NCBI RefSeq assembly: GCF_035916875.1
Contig: NZ_JAXUHN010000090.1
Coordinates: forward strand, 62,001-126,000
DNA length: 64,000 bases
Direction of reading: 5' to 3'
Source of the DNA: Methylomicrobium sp035916875
Lineage (GTDB): Bacteria > Pseudomonadota > Gammaproteobacteria > Methylococcales > Methylomonadaceae
Below the pieces are notes generated by a model that saw nothing but the letters and a program-made list of their open reading frames with translations, was not told the origin of the DNA and ran no database searches. The position numbers and the translations under genes are program-made. This document shows, in pieces, positions 1-8,625 of this stretch (position 1 is the stretch's first letter; each line of letters begins with the position of its first letter).

Positions 1-11
1 AGTGTTCTAAT

Positions 12-34
12 CCCCTCTCCATGGAGGAGAGGGG
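12..34. terminator. Short perfect hairpin at the left edge
   Basis: A 9-bp perfect stem (12-20 with 26-34) encloses a 5-base loop. A T-rich stretch follows on the plus strand, whereas the minus-strand side is not T-rich. It may therefore terminate a plus-strand gene lying outside the window rather than pgk. It could also be a dispersed repeat. Confidence 0.35.
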
Positions 35-93
35 TATTTGTCTTTCGCGGGAGGGGCGCGAGTCGCGCCGCCCCGCTGAAAATCACGAATGAA

Positions 94-1269
94 TTATTCG
101 CCGCGGGTTTTCAATATCGCAACCGCCGGCAATTCCTTGCCTTCGAGAAATTCCAGGAAAGCGCCGCCGCCGGTCGAGGTGTAGGACACTTTTTCGCTGA
201 TGCCGTATTTGTCGATAGCTGCCAAGGTATCGCCGCCGCCGGCGATAGAGAACGCGGGCGATTCGGCAATCGCTTCGGCCAGCGCCTTGGTGCCGTTGCC
301 GAATTGGTCGAATTCGAACACGCCGACCGGACCATTCCAGACGATCGTTTGCGCGGAGGTTAAAATCTCTGCGTATTGCTTCGCGGTCTCCGGTCCGATG
401 TCCATGATCAGATCATCCTCGGCCACTTCGCTGACTTTTTTGACGGTCGCGGCCGCGGTTTCGGAAAATTCCTTTGCGCAGACCACATCGACCGGAATCG
501 GAATATCGGAGCCGTTTTGCTTGGCCATGGCGATCAGTTGCTTGGCGTCGCCGATCAGATCCGGCTCATATAATGATTTGCCGACCGGGAAACCGGCCGC
601 TGCGATGAAGGTGTTCGCGATGCCGCCACCGACGATCAATTGATCGACCTTATCGGTCAATGATTTCAAAACGGTCAGTTTAGTCGAGACCTTCGATCCG
701 CCGACGATCGCGACCAGCGGCTTGGCTGGTGTTTCCAGCGCTCTGCCCAGTGCGTCGAGTTCGCTGGCCAAGAGTGGCCCCGCGCATGCGACCTTGGCGT
801 ATTTCGCGACACTGTGCGTCGAAGCTTGCGCGCGGTGGGCGGTGCCGAACGCATCCATCACGAACACATCGCAGAGCGCGGCCATTTTTTGGCCCAGTTC
901 GTCGTTGTTTTTGCCTTCGCCGGCATTGAAACGCACGTTTTCGCACAACACCACTTCGCCAGTTTGAATCTCGATGCCGTCGATCCAGTCTTTTTCGAGG
1001 CGCACCGGTTTGCCGAGCAGTTCGGCCAGGCGTTCGGCGACCGGCTTCAAGGATGAATCTTCGTCGTATTTGCCTTCTTCCGGACGGCCAAGGTGCGACA
1101 TCAGCATCACCGCCGCGCCTTTCTCCAAGGCTTGCCGGATGGTTGGCACGCTGGCTTGAATGCGGATATCGCTGGTGACTTTGCCATTTTTGACCGGCAC
1201 GTTCAAATCCTGACGAATCAATACGCGTTTGCCGGACAAATCCAGATCAGCCATTCTTTTTACTGACAT
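94..1269 (-). CDS. pgk: Phosphoglycerate kinase
   Basis: Cytoplasmic glycolytic/gluconeogenic enzyme that transfers phosphate between 1,3-bisphosphoglycerate and ADP. The 391-residue length is normal for bacterial PGK. Visible signatures are RQDLNVP near the N-terminus, SHLGRP, the nucleotide-domain stretch NGPVGVFEFD and the C-terminal GGGDTLAAI and STGGGAFLEFLEG loops. The ATG at 1269 follows an AGAGAG ribosome-binding site. The gene stands alone here: ubiB upstream on the same strand ends about 270 bp away, so pgk probably has its own promoter, or its usual glycolytic partners lie beyond the left edge. Confidence 0.97.
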   Translation of the reverse strand: MSVKRMADLDLSGKRVLIRQDLNVPVKNGKVTSDIRIQASVPTIRQALEKGAAVMLMSHLGRPEEGKYDEDSSLKPVAERLAELLGKPVRLEKDWIDGIEIQTGEVVLCENVRFNAGEGKNNDELGQKMAALCDVFVMDAFGTAHRAQASTHSVAKYAKVACAGPLLASELDALGRALETPAKPLVAIVGGSKVSTKLTVLKSLTDKVDQLIVGGGIANTFIAAAGFPVGKSLYEPDLIGDAKQLIAMAKQNGSDIPIPVDVVCAKEFSETAAATVKKVSEVAEDDLIMDIGPETAKQYAEILTSAQTIVWNGPVGVFEFDQFGNGTKALAEAIAESPAFSIAGGGDTLAAIDKYGISEKVSYTSTGGGAFLEFLEGKELPAVAILKTRGE

Positions 1270-1536
1270 ATTTCTCTCTCTTGGTTTGGGGTGGGTCGAG
1301 GCGGCAAGCGCAAACAGACCGGTGTTGCGGCGCTCCTCGGGTTTATAAATTACAGGATATAACGACTGTCGGCCGAGTCCGAAGTGAAACCCGGCATATC
1401 GAAACTCGGTGGCTCCGGGATTTAATCCAGTTTAGGCCTTGTAGCCATGCTGTTAACGCATTATAAGATATAGAATTGGCTTAGTCTCGTTTACGCGATG
1501 TTTCTCATGGCGTCATTGCGCGTCGATCAAGTGTCG

Positions 1537-3087
1537 CTATCCGAAAAAAATCGCCGCGCTGATCAATGCCGCGCTGACGAGAATAGTCCACAGCGTGGTT
1601 TGATGATTCGTTTCCATCTGCTTGCGCAGCTGCGCGAGTTCCCGGGTTTGCGCTTCGCTGCTCTGTTTCGCGTAGGCGGCATTGTCGAGCGCTTTATACA
1701 GCAGCGACGGGACTTCGGGGAGCTGCTGGGCTATTTCCGGAAATTGCGCGATGAACTGATTCAGCTTGGCTTTCGGCCCCATGCGTTCCTGGAACCATTT
1801 TTCGAGGAAGGGCTTGGCGGTCTGCCATAAATCCAGCTCGGGATAGAGTTGCCGGCCCAAGCCCTCGATATTCAACAAGGTTTTTTGCAATAAAACCAAT
1901 TGCGGTTGTACTTGCATGTCGAAGCGGCGCGCAGTCTGGAACAGGCGCAGCAATAACTGGCCGAATGAAATGTCGCGCAGTGGTTTTTCGAAGATCGGCT
2001 CGCAAACGCCGCGGATCGCCGATTCGAATTCCTCGATCCGAGTCGTGCCGGGAACCCAGCCCGATTCGACATGCATTCTCGCGACTTTCCGGTAGTCACG
2101 GTTGAAAAACGCCAGAAAATTTTCGGCCAGATAATGCTGGTCGGACAACGACAGCGAGCCGACGATGCCGAAATCGACCGCGATATATTTGGCCGGCAGA
2201 TCGACAAAGATGTTGCCTGGGTGCATGTCGGCATGGAAAAAATTGTCCCGGAACACCTGAGTGAAGAAGATTTCGACGCCACGTTCGGCGAGCAGCTTGA
2301 AATCGGCGCCGCCGGCTCGCAATTGTTCGATCTCGCCGACCGGAATGCCCTGAATCCTCTCCATCACCATGACCTTTTGCCTCGACAGCGGCCAATGGAT
2401 TTCAGGCACATAGATGATGTCCGAGTTTTCGAAGTTACGCCGCAGTTTGGAGGCATTGGCCGCCTCCCTGACCAGATCGAGCTCGTCGAGCGTGGTTTTT
2501 TCGAATTCGGCGACGACTTCGAGCGGCCGCAGGCGGCGCGCATCCGACCAGAAGCGCTCGGCAAATCGGGCCAGTTCGTAGAGCAGCGCAATATCGGAAT
2601 GAATGCGGTCTTCGATGTCGGGTCTGAGCACCTTGACCACGACGTCTTCACCGCTGTGCAGCCGGGCGGTGTGCACCTGCGCGACCGAAGCAGAGGCCAA
2701 GGGCGTCGGATCGAATTCGGCGAACGCCTCGCCGATCGGCATGCCGAGTTCCTGTTCGATGATCCGGCGGGCGACTTCATTCGGGAACGGCGGCACCCGG
2801 TCCTGCAGCTTGACGAGTTCGTCGGCGATGTCGTCCGGCAACAGGTCTTTGCGGGTGGACAGCGCCTGGCCGAATTTGACATAGATCGGCCCCAGGTCCT
2901 CGAGTGTCTTGCGGATGCGCACGCCGCGCGGCTCGTTTCGCCGCCGCAGCCAATAATAAGGCGACAGAGCCGCCAGAAAGCGGATTGGACGAAACAGGTG
3001 CGTTTTCAGCACGATTTCATCGAGCCCGTGAAATACCAGCACCCAATTGATATGGACCAAACGGAATAAAATTCTAGGATTGATCAC
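1537..3087 (-). CDS. ubiB: Ubiquinone biosynthesis regulatory kinase-like protein UbiB
   Basis: Member of the ABC1/UbiB atypical kinase family, needed for aerobic ubiquinone synthesis and thought to act as an ATPase that assists the Ubi enzyme complex at the inner membrane. The 516 residues carry the family KxGQ motif (YVKFGQALSTRKDLLPDD), the alanine-rich nucleotide loop (ASASVAQVHTA) and the catalytic stretch HADMHPGNIFV followed by VDFGIVG. The C-terminus ends in a hydrophobic helix (about residues 495-515) that anchors it to the membrane. It is the last gene of the ubiE-ubiJ-ubiB cluster and starts 45 bp after ubiJ. Confidence 0.96.
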   Translation of the reverse strand: MINPRILFRLVHINWVLVFHGLDEIVLKTHLFRPIRFLAALSPYYWLRRRNEPRGVRIRKTLEDLGPIYVKFGQALSTRKDLLPDDIADELVKLQDRVPPFPNEVARRIIEQELGMPIGEAFAEFDPTPLASASVAQVHTARLHSGEDVVVKVLRPDIEDRIHSDIALLYELARFAERFWSDARRLRPLEVVAEFEKTTLDELDLVREAANASKLRRNFENSDIIYVPEIHWPLSRQKVMVMERIQGIPVGEIEQLRAGGADFKLLAERGVEIFFTQVFRDNFFHADMHPGNIFVDLPAKYIAVDFGIVGSLSLSDQHYLAENFLAFFNRDYRKVARMHVESGWVPGTTRIEEFESAIRGVCEPIFEKPLRDISFGQLLLRLFQTARRFDMQVQPQLVLLQKTLLNIEGLGRQLYPELDLWQTAKPFLEKWFQERMGPKAKLNQFIAQFPEIAQQLPEVPSLLYKALDNAAYAKQSSEAQTRELAQLRKQMETNHQTTLWTILVSAALISAAIFFG

Positions 3088-3132
3088 GTCGGATTAGTAG
3101 CGGGCTGATGAGGGCAGGGCGCAAGCACGGCA

Positions 3133-3768
3133 TTATTCGCTTTGCGCAAGTGATTGGCGAGTTAATACGTTTTCCAGGCGTTCGATCCGGCAGTTCAGGC
3201 GGTCGAAATCGGCGCGCAATTCATCGACATGGCGGTAAAAAATATCGGCCTCGGGGCCGGCCGGCAGATCGCGCGTTTCTTCCTGCAGAAATTCACCGAG
3301 ATTCAGTTCGAAAGTCCGGATCGATTGCCGGGTCCAGCGTGAGCCGGTGCGGAAGAGGTTGCCGATTTGATGCGCGATCACGTCGCCGGTGACATGCGAG
3401 AGTTTTTCTTCGAGATCGATGTTCAGTTTGTCGAACAACGCCTGGAATTTGCGCCCGGTCGTCATGTCGCCTTCGATCTTGACCTCGCCCGAAAACACCG
3501 AACGCATCGGCTTGGCACTCATTCCCATCAGGCCCAGGGACCAGAGCGAACCGGAGATACGCGTTGCGGGGGGGGCGGGATAGGCGTCGAGCACCTGGAT
3601 CGCGTCCGCTGTCGGACACAGATACACTGTTTCGCCGAATGGCTCGACCGTCAGTTCGATCACTTTGCCGGCCAGAGGCGACAACAACTCGCTGACATCC
3701 AGATCCAGCTTGAGATAGTTGTTCAGCGCGCTTTCGAGTGCGATGGTCAAAAACGGTTTGATCGCCAT
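3133..3768 (-). CDS. ubiJ: Ubiquinone biosynthesis accessory factor UbiJ (SCP2 domain)
   Basis: Lipid-binding accessory protein of the Ubi metabolon. The 211-residue protein has an N-terminal SCP2-like domain (roughly residues 15-115) and a C-terminal helical region that looks coiled-coil (about 165-205), the layout of E. coli UbiJ. The position between ubiE and ubiB, with the start 1 bp from the ubiE stop, is the conserved gammaproteobacterial arrangement and carries much of the identification, because SCP2 proteins diverge quickly. Confidence 0.9.
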   Translation of the reverse strand: MAIKPFLTIALESALNNYLKLDLDVSELLSPLAGKVIELTVEPFGETVYLCPTADAIQVLDAYPAPPATRISGSLWSLGLMGMSAKPMRSVFSGEVKIEGDMTTGRKFQALFDKLNIDLEEKLSHVTGDVIAHQIGNLFRTGSRWTRQSIRTFELNLGEFLQEETRDLPAGPEADIFYRHVDELRADFDRLNCRIERLENVLTRQSLAQSE

Positions 3769-3769
3769 C

Positions 3770-4519
3770 TCAGATTTTATAGCCGCGGTGCACCGCTACG
3801 ATGCCTTGCGTCATGTTGTAAAACTCGCAGCGTTCGAAGCCGGCGTTTTCCATCATCGATTTTAATTCGGTCTGCTTGGGGTGCATCCGGATCGATTCGG
3901 CCAGGTAGCGGTAGCTGTCCTCATCCTTCGCGACGAACTTGCCGATTTTCGGCAGCAGCTTGAACGAATAGAAATCGTAAACCTTTTCGGTAACCGGATC
4001 GGTCGGATGCGAAAACTCCAGAACGAGGCAGCGACCGCCCGGTTTCAGCACGCGGTACATCGAGCGCAAGGCAGCGTCCTTGTCGGTCACGTTGCGGAGG
4101 CCAAAGCCGATGATCACGCAGTCGAAGCTATTGTCTGCGAACGGCAGGCATTCGGCATTCACCTGGGAGTATTCGATATTGCCGGACAGGCCACGGTCGA
4201 TCAGCCGATTGCGGCCGGTGCGCAGCATTTCCGAATTGATGTCGGCCAACACGCACAGCCCGTCCTTGCCGACGCGTTTTTCCAGTAGCGTCGTCAAATC
4301 GCCGGTGCCGCCAGCCAGGTCGAGCACTTTTTCGCCGCTGCGCGCATTGCAAAGCTGCACCGCGATCCGTTTCCAGATGCGATGAATGCCGAGCGACATC
4401 ATATCGTTCATGATGTCGTATTTTTCGGCGACCGAGTCGAAAACGCCGCGCACCAGTTTGACCTTGTCTTCGGTGGCGACTTGCTTAAAGCCGAAATGGG
4501 TCGTTTTGTGATGAGTCAT
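3770..4519 (-). CDS. ubiE: Ubiquinone/menaquinone C-methyltransferase UbiE
   Basis: SAM-dependent methyltransferase that C-methylates the 2-polyprenyl-methoxybenzoquinol intermediate of ubiquinone synthesis. At 249 residues it has the family length. Motif I is VLDLAGGTGDLT and the later family motifs include FGLRNVTD and RVLKPGGR. The start at 4519 gives the typical short N-terminal tail before FGFKQV. It lies 3 bp after the DUF971 gene and 1 bp before ubiJ, so the genes are probably co-transcribed. Confidence 0.97.
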   Translation of the reverse strand: MTHHKTTHFGFKQVATEDKVKLVRGVFDSVAEKYDIMNDMMSLGIHRIWKRIAVQLCNARSGEKVLDLAGGTGDLTTLLEKRVGKDGLCVLADINSEMLRTGRNRLIDRGLSGNIEYSQVNAECLPFADNSFDCVIIGFGLRNVTDKDAALRSMYRVLKPGGRCLVLEFSHPTDPVTEKVYDFYSFKLLPKIGKFVAKDEDSYRYLAESIRMHPKQTELKSMMENAGFERCEFYNMTQGIVAVHRGYKI

Positions 4520-4522
4520 AAT

Positions 4523-4915
4523 TTACTGTAAATGTTGGGGTTCCACGCGATTATAACCGGCGGCCCGCAGGCGTTCCAGATAGTTCGCCCACAGGCTGTC
4601 GTATTCCGCGCCGAGTTGGTAAAGCAAGTCCCAGGTGTAAATCCCACTGTTATGGCCGTCGCTGAACACCGGGCAGATCGCATAATTGCCGACCGGATGA
4701 ATCTCGCGGATCGTGACCGATTCCTTGCCGGTTTGCAGAATCTCCTGGCCCGGTCCATGGCCCAAGGCTTCCGCGGATGGCGTATAGACGCGCAGATATT
4801 CGCAGGGCAGCATGAATGCCCTACCGTCATCGTAACGGATTTCCAGCAACCGGGAAACCTGATGCAGTTTGATTTCGGTCGGCAGCGCGTTGCAGGGTTG
4901 GGTATGGAGTCGCAT
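4523..4915 (-). CDS. DUF971 (gamma-butyrobetaine hydroxylase-like N-terminal domain) protein
   Basis: Small 130-residue protein of the DUF971 family, with the characteristic pattern LEIRYDDG, LPCEYLRV and HNSGIYTWDLLYQLG. Its function is unknown; related domains form the N-terminus of gamma-butyrobetaine hydroxylases and occur in Fe-S-related proteins. It sits between hslU and ubiE, as in many gammaproteobacteria such as pseudomonads. The ATG at 4915 was chosen because an upstream extension runs into repeat sequence and is not family-like. Confidence 0.88.
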   Translation of the reverse strand: MRLHTQPCNALPTEIKLHQVSRLLEIRYDDGRAFMLPCEYLRVYTPSAEALGHGPGQEILQTGKESVTIREIHPVGNYAICPVFSDGHNSGIYTWDLLYQLGAEYDSLWANYLERLRAAGYNRVEPQHLQ

Positions 4916-4929
4916 ATCAAAGTCAGATG

Positions 4930-4995
4930 TAGGGTGGACGGGGGGCTTTTCCGCCCATCGTCGGGAATAGGGTGGGCGAACGATGGAACTGTTTG
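4930..4995. repeat. REP-like inverted repeat between hslU and the DUF971 gene
   Basis: The roughly 100-bp gap between hslU and the DUF971 gene contains GTAGGGTGGACG-type sequence and nested inverted repeats: CCATCGT at 4955-4961 pairs with ACGATGG at 4980-4986, and GGGC/GCCC arms flank a TTTTCC loop. This resembles dispersed intergenic palindromes and would be transcribed as a hairpin in the operon. Confidence 0.5.
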
Positions 4996-5016
4996 CCCTT
5001 CCTCCATATTTTTCGC

Positions 5017-6342
5017 CTACAAGATATACCGGCTCAAATCCTCATCCTGGACAAATTCGCCCAGATGCCGGTCGACATAGTCGGCGTCAATCACGATATT
5101 TTTTTCGAGCAAGTCCGGGGCGCTGAATGAAATCTCTTCCAGAAGGCGCTCCAGGATCGTATGCAGGCGCCGCGCGCCGATGTTTTCGGTTTTTTCGTTG
5201 ACTTCCCAACCCAGCTCCGCGATACGGCGGATGCCGTCGGTCGCGAAGGTCAGATTCACGCCTTCGGTCGCAAGCAGCGCCGCATATTGCTCGGTTAGCG
5301 AGGCATTCGGCTCGGTCAGAATCCGGAAAAAATCATCCGAGGATAGCGCGCCGAGTTCGACACGGATCGGGAAGCGGCCTTGCAATTCCGGGATCAAGTC
5401 GGACGGCTTGGTTAAATGGAACGCGCCCGAGGCAATGAACAGAATATGATCGGTCTTGACCGAGCCATATTTCGTACTGACGGTGCTGCCTTCGACGATC
5501 GGCAACAGATCGCGTTGCACGCCTTCGCGCGAGACTTCGCCGCCCGAGCCGCCCGCATCCGAGCGTTTGCAGATCTTGTCGATTTCATCGAGAAACACGA
5601 TGCCGTTCTGCTCGACTACTTCGATCGCCTTCAGCTTGATCTCTTCGTCATTGACCAAGCGCGCGGCTTCTTCTTCCTGCAAGACTTTGAATGCGTTCTT
5701 GATCTTCATCTTGCGGCTGCGCGTCCGGCCCGTGCCCATGTTCTGAAACAGACCTTGCAACTGGTTGGTCATTTCTTCCATGCCCGGAGGCGCCATGATT
5801 TCGACGCCCATCGGCGCCATCTGTACATCGATCTCGATTTCCTTGTCGTCGAGGTCGCCTTCGCGCAGCTTCTTGCGCATTTTTTGCCGGGTCGATTCGC
5901 GGGTGTCGGATAACATGCCGCCGTCCGCTTCGGGCAATAACAGATCGAGAATCTTGTCCTCGGCTGCGTCATAAGCCTTGATCTGTACTTTTTCCATTTC
6001 GGACTGACGCATCATCTTGACCGCGGTGTCCGCCAAATCGCGGATGATCGATTCGACATCGCGGCCGACATAGCCGACTTCGGTGAATTTGGTCGCTTCG
6101 ATCTTGATGAACGGCGCATTCGCAAGCCGCGCCAGGCGGCGCGCGATTTCGGTCTTGCCGACGCCGGTCGGGCCGATCATCAGAATGTTTTTGGGAGTGA
6201 TTTCCTCGCGCAATGATGCGTCTACCTGTTGCCGGCGCCAACGGTTGCGGAGTGCGATCGCGACCGAACGTTTGGCGTTGGCCTGACCGACGATGTGCTT
6301 GTCCAGTTCGTGGACGATTTCTTTGGGGGTCATTTGGGTCAT
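5017..6342 (-). CDS. hslU: ATP-dependent protease ATPase subunit HslU (ClpY)
   Basis: AAA+ unfoldase that feeds substrates into the HslV peptidase in the cytoplasm. It is 441 residues long. Visible motifs are the Walker A GPTGVGKTEIARRLA, the pore-loop region around KFTEVGYVGRDVES, Walker B (IVFLDEIDKI) and the sensor-2 region ENIGARRLHT. The C-terminal tail ends SRYIL, matching the family tail that docks into HslV. The start MTQMTPKE matches the family N-terminus. It follows hslV with a 3-bp gap, so the two are co-transcribed. Confidence 0.98.
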   Translation of the reverse strand: MTQMTPKEIVHELDKHIVGQANAKRSVAIALRNRWRRQQVDASLREEITPKNILMIGPTGVGKTEIARRLARLANAPFIKIEATKFTEVGYVGRDVESIIRDLADTAVKMMRQSEMEKVQIKAYDAAEDKILDLLLPEADGGMLSDTRESTRQKMRKKLREGDLDDKEIEIDVQMAPMGVEIMAPPGMEEMTNQLQGLFQNMGTGRTRSRKMKIKNAFKVLQEEEAARLVNDEEIKLKAIEVVEQNGIVFLDEIDKICKRSDAGGSGGEVSREGVQRDLLPIVEGSTVSTKYGSVKTDHILFIASGAFHLTKPSDLIPELQGRFPIRVELGALSSDDFFRILTEPNASLTEQYAALLATEGVNLTFATDGIRRIAELGWEVNEKTENIGARRLHTILERLLEEISFSAPDLLEKNIVIDADYVDRHLGEFVQDEDLSRYIL

Positions 6343-6345
6343 GCT

Positions 6346-6894
6346 TTACTCGTTCGGTTCCGCGTCCAGTTCTTCGATGCGCAAGTTATGATTCGTATAA
6401 ATGCAGATGTCGGCCGCGATCGACAGCGCCCGCTCGACGATTTCGCGGGCGCTCAACTCGGTATTCTCGAGCAACGCGCGCGCCGCGGCCTGCGCGAAGG
6501 CGCCGCCGGAGCCTATCGCCATCAAATCGTTCTCGGGCTCGACCACGTCGCCGTTGCCGGAGATAATCAAGGATGTTTTGGCGTCGGCAATCGTCAGCAT
6601 TGCTTCCATGCGCCGCAAGGTGCGGTCGGTGCGCCAATCTTTCGCCATTTCGACCGCCGCGCGCATAAGATGACCGCGATGTTTTTCAAGTTTGCCTTCG
6701 AAATGCTCGAATAAGGTAAAGGCGTCCGCGGTCGAGCCGGCAAAGCCGGCGATCACCTTGTCATGATACAGACGGCGCACCTTACGCGCATTGCCTTTCA
6801 TGACCGTATTGCCCAAAGTCACTTGCCCGTCTCCGCCGATCACGACTTTGCCGCCACGGCGCACGGATAATATGGTAGTTCCTCTCAAATTCAC
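6346..6894 (-). CDS. hslV: ATP-dependent protease peptidase subunit HslV (ClpQ)
   Basis: Threonine peptidase of the HslUV heat-shock protease. It is 182 residues long. The active-site threonine (TTILSVRR) lies at position 6, after a short MNLRG propeptide, instead of at position 2 as in E. coli. Other family blocks are GGDGQVTLGNTVMKG, KVRRLY, AGFAGSTADAF and AIGSGGAFAQAAARAL. The only upstream in-frame ATG is the one used, and no ATG sits directly before TTI, so self-cleavage of the propeptide is expected. It is the first gene of the hslVU-ubi cluster. Confidence 0.97.
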   Translation of the reverse strand: MNLRGTTILSVRRGGKVVIGGDGQVTLGNTVMKGNARKVRRLYHDKVIAGFAGSTADAFTLFEHFEGKLEKHRGHLMRAAVEMAKDWRTDRTLRRMEAMLTIADAKTSLIISGNGDVVEPENDLMAIGSGGAFAQAAARALLENTELSAREIVERALSIAADICIYTNHNLRIEELDAEPNE

Positions 6895-7057
6895 GTTTAA
6901 AATCCAAAGTTAAAACGGTGTAGTAATGACGGCCATTTTACATGGTCTGCCGCTGGCATGTGCGAAAAAATGCCGGCAGGGTGGCGGCGGTTTTATTAAG
7001 TCAGCATTCATCGGGCTATGCTACCATCAACCGATCAATTATGACCCAGGTGGCTTT

Positions 7058-7696
7058 ATGGACGCACTGAATCAAATCTCCACGACGCTGGCGTTGACGA
7101 TGGGCTTGGCGTGGGCCAGCGGCATCAATTTATACGCCACTTTATTGACGCTCGGTTTTCTCGCGAACAGCGGCAATATTGTGTTGCCGCCGGATTTGCA
7201 GATTGTCGCAAACCCGGCGGTGATGGTCGCCGCCGGCTTGATGTATTGCATCGAATTCTTTGCCGACAAGACGCCGGGAGTAGATACTGGTTGGGATGCG
7301 ATCCATACTTTCATCCGCATCCCGGCCGGCGCGATGCTTGCCGCCGGCGCGGTCGGCGAACTGAATCCCGCCGTCGAACTCGCCGCCGCGATCGTCGGCG
7401 GCGGTATGGCGGCCGGATCGCATATGACCAAGGCCGGCAGCCGCGTGCTGATCAACACCTCGCCGGAACCGTTCAGTAACTGGGCGATTTCGATAGGCGA
7501 AGATGTGGCTGTGATTACGGGCGTCTGGGCCGCTGTCCAACATCCGTTCTTTTTTTTGATCGCATTGGCGCTGTTCATTTTTTTGATGATCTGGCTGCTG
7601 CCGAAGATCTGGGCCGGGGTCAAGAAGGTTTTTCGGGCGATTGCGAGATTTTTCGGAATTGGAGTGCAACAACCCGGTGCGAACCCTCCTCAATAA
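7058..7696 (+). CDS. DUF4126 family membrane protein
   Basis: Predicted inner-membrane protein of 212 residues. Several hydrophobic segments (about residues 5-25, 45-65, 85-105, 155-180) are separated by glycine-rich turns. The stretch ASGINLYATLLTLG and the later TKAGSRVLINTSPEPFSNW are typical of DUF4126. Function is unknown. An in-frame extension back to 6926 exists, but its sequence is not protein-like; the ATG at 7058 gives the family N-terminus (MDALNQISTTLALTMG). It diverges from hslV. Confidence 0.82.
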   Translation: MDALNQISTTLALTMGLAWASGINLYATLLTLGFLANSGNIVLPPDLQIVANPAVMVAAGLMYCIEFFADKTPGVDTGWDAIHTFIRIPAGAMLAAGAVGELNPAVELAAAIVGGGMAAGSHMTKAGSRVLINTSPEPFSNWAISIGEDVAVITGVWAAVQHPFFFLIALALFIFLMIWLLPKIWAGVKKVFRAIARFFGIGVQQPGANPPQ

Positions 7697-7796
7697 TACG
7701 CTTGCATCACAATGTGCAACGTTACGCAAGAATCAAGACATAGCTCCCAGGGCATCGCGCTATGTTTAATCTTGCACCGGAACTCATAGATAAGCC

Positions 7797-7848
7797 GTCA
7801 TCTCGACAGGGATTGCCGAGATCCAGAAGCCATGGATGGCTGTCGGCG
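7797..7848. repeat. Dispersed intergenic repeat (CCGTCAT type), copy near the tRNAs
   Basis: The segment starting CCGTCATCTCGACAGGGATT and continuing through GCCGAGATCCAGAAGCC resembles the segment at about 23941-24010 (CCGTCATCCCAGCATGGATT). Both have the same order of blocks: CCGTCAT, a purine-rich GGATTGC, GAGRTCCAGAA, then CAYGGATG. It looks like a genome-wide intergenic repeat. Confidence 0.5.
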
Positions 7849-7926
7849 AATAATTCGTGAAGACATGATCCATTTACACCGATTGTGAAGCCCTCTAGGG
7901 CCGGCCCGTAGACAGTTAAATTTTTG

Positions 7927-7955
7927 TTGACGGCTCGTCGATTATCGGTTTAAAT
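7927..7955 (+). promoter_or_regulatory. Putative promoter of the tRNA-Phe genes
   Basis: TTGACG at 7927-7932 and TTAAAT at 7950-7955 are separated by 17 bp. The first mature tRNA base is 21 bp downstream. The -35 box matches consensus at 5 of 6 bases and the -10 box at 4 of 6. Confidence 0.55.
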
Positions 7956-7976
7956 AGCCGTCTTTTTGCAGGCGAC

Positions 7977-8052
7977 GCCCAGGTAGCTCAGTCGGTAGAG
8001 CAAAGGACTGAAAATCCTTGTGTCGACAGTTCGATTCTGTCCCTGGGCACCA
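7977..8052 (+). tRNA. tRNA-Phe (GAA), first copy
   Basis: A complete 76-base cloverleaf with encoded CCA. The acceptor stem is GCCCAGG/CCTGGGC, the D stem GCTC/GAGC, the anticodon stem AAGGA/TCCTT with loop CTGAAAA (anticodon GAA at 8010-8012), and the T arm GACAG-TTCGATT-CTGTC. The discriminator base is A. Confidence 0.98.
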
Positions 8053-8108
8053 TTGCCGCAAAAACTCAGTTATATATCCTATCCCCGCAGGCTAATAAGT
8101 CAGCGATT

Positions 8109-8184
8109 GCCCAGGTAGCTCAGTCGGTAGAGCAAAGGACTGAAAATCCTTGTGTCGACAGTTCGATTCTGTCCCTGGGCACCA
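8109..8184 (+). tRNA. tRNA-Phe (GAA), second copy
   Basis: This copy is identical base for base to the one starting at 7977, including the encoded CCA; the anticodon GAA is at 8142-8144. The 56-bp spacer between the copies is not a tRNA, so the two were probably made by tandem duplication and are read as one precursor. Confidence 0.98.
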
Positions 8185-8212
8185 TTTTTCCCCTCTATTC
8201 TGCTTTTAGCCC

Positions 8213-8242
8213 TTGTTGCCGAGCCCTTTTGCTCTATATAAT
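8213..8242 (+). promoter_or_regulatory. Putative promoter of the sdh operon
   Basis: TTGTTG at 8213-8218 and a perfect TATAAT at 8237-8242 are spaced by 18 bp. This would give a leader of roughly 170 bases before the SdhAF4 start at 8419. No other convincing promoter lies between the tRNAs and the operon. Confidence 0.5.
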
Positions 8243-8418
8243 ACGAGCAGGCTTTGCGAGAGGCTAACAAATCGAACTTCTGCTTTCCCAGCTTTGTTGG
8301 TTTATTTCGATATCCTCCAATGCGTTTGAGCGCCCGGAAAACTTGTAGTTCGCATCATCCGCCTTCGCTCTCCATGCCTTGCGCATGGACTTCTTTCACG
8401 CAGACAAGCTCCCTAGCG

Positions 8419-8598
8419 ATGATGACGGAACAATCGACATCCAATCCAGATCAGTCTGAGCAACCGGAACGGACCGGCTCCCAGGAGCCCGCCCCAATTT
8501 TGCCGCAATCTCCCACCGCGGAAATCGGAGGCTTTTCAGGGCCCGAACCGACTCGCTACGGCGACTGGGAAAAAAACGGCCGCTGCGTCGATTTTTAA
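8419..8598 (+). CDS. Succinate dehydrogenase assembly factor 4 homologue (DUF1674)
   Basis: A 59-residue protein with a variable polar N-terminus and the conserved DUF1674/SdhAF4 C-terminus GPEPTRYGDWEKNGRCVDF (residues 41-59). SdhAF4 in mitochondria and alphaproteobacteria binds flavinylated SdhA and helps it mature and join SdhB. The frame is open further upstream to 8254, but that part does not look like protein; the twin ATGs at 8419/8422 fit the usual size. The gene ends 27 bp before sdhC, so it is the first gene of the operon. The family call rests on the short C-terminal signature. Confidence 0.8.
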   Translation: MMTEQSTSNPDQSEQPERTGSQEPAPILPQSPTAEIGGFSGPEPTRYGDWEKNGRCVDF

Positions 8599-8625
8599 TC
8601 CTTTCTCCATACCGGAAACAAGCCC

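Noticed and set aside
2071..3069. A 332-residue frame opposite ubiB
   Set aside because: Antisense shadow of a strongly conserved gene in GC-rich DNA; no homology pattern or start signal.
8254..8418. N-terminal extension of the SdhAF4 gene
   Set aside because: The translated extension is serine/cysteine-rich and unlike the family; the usual protein size starts at 8419.
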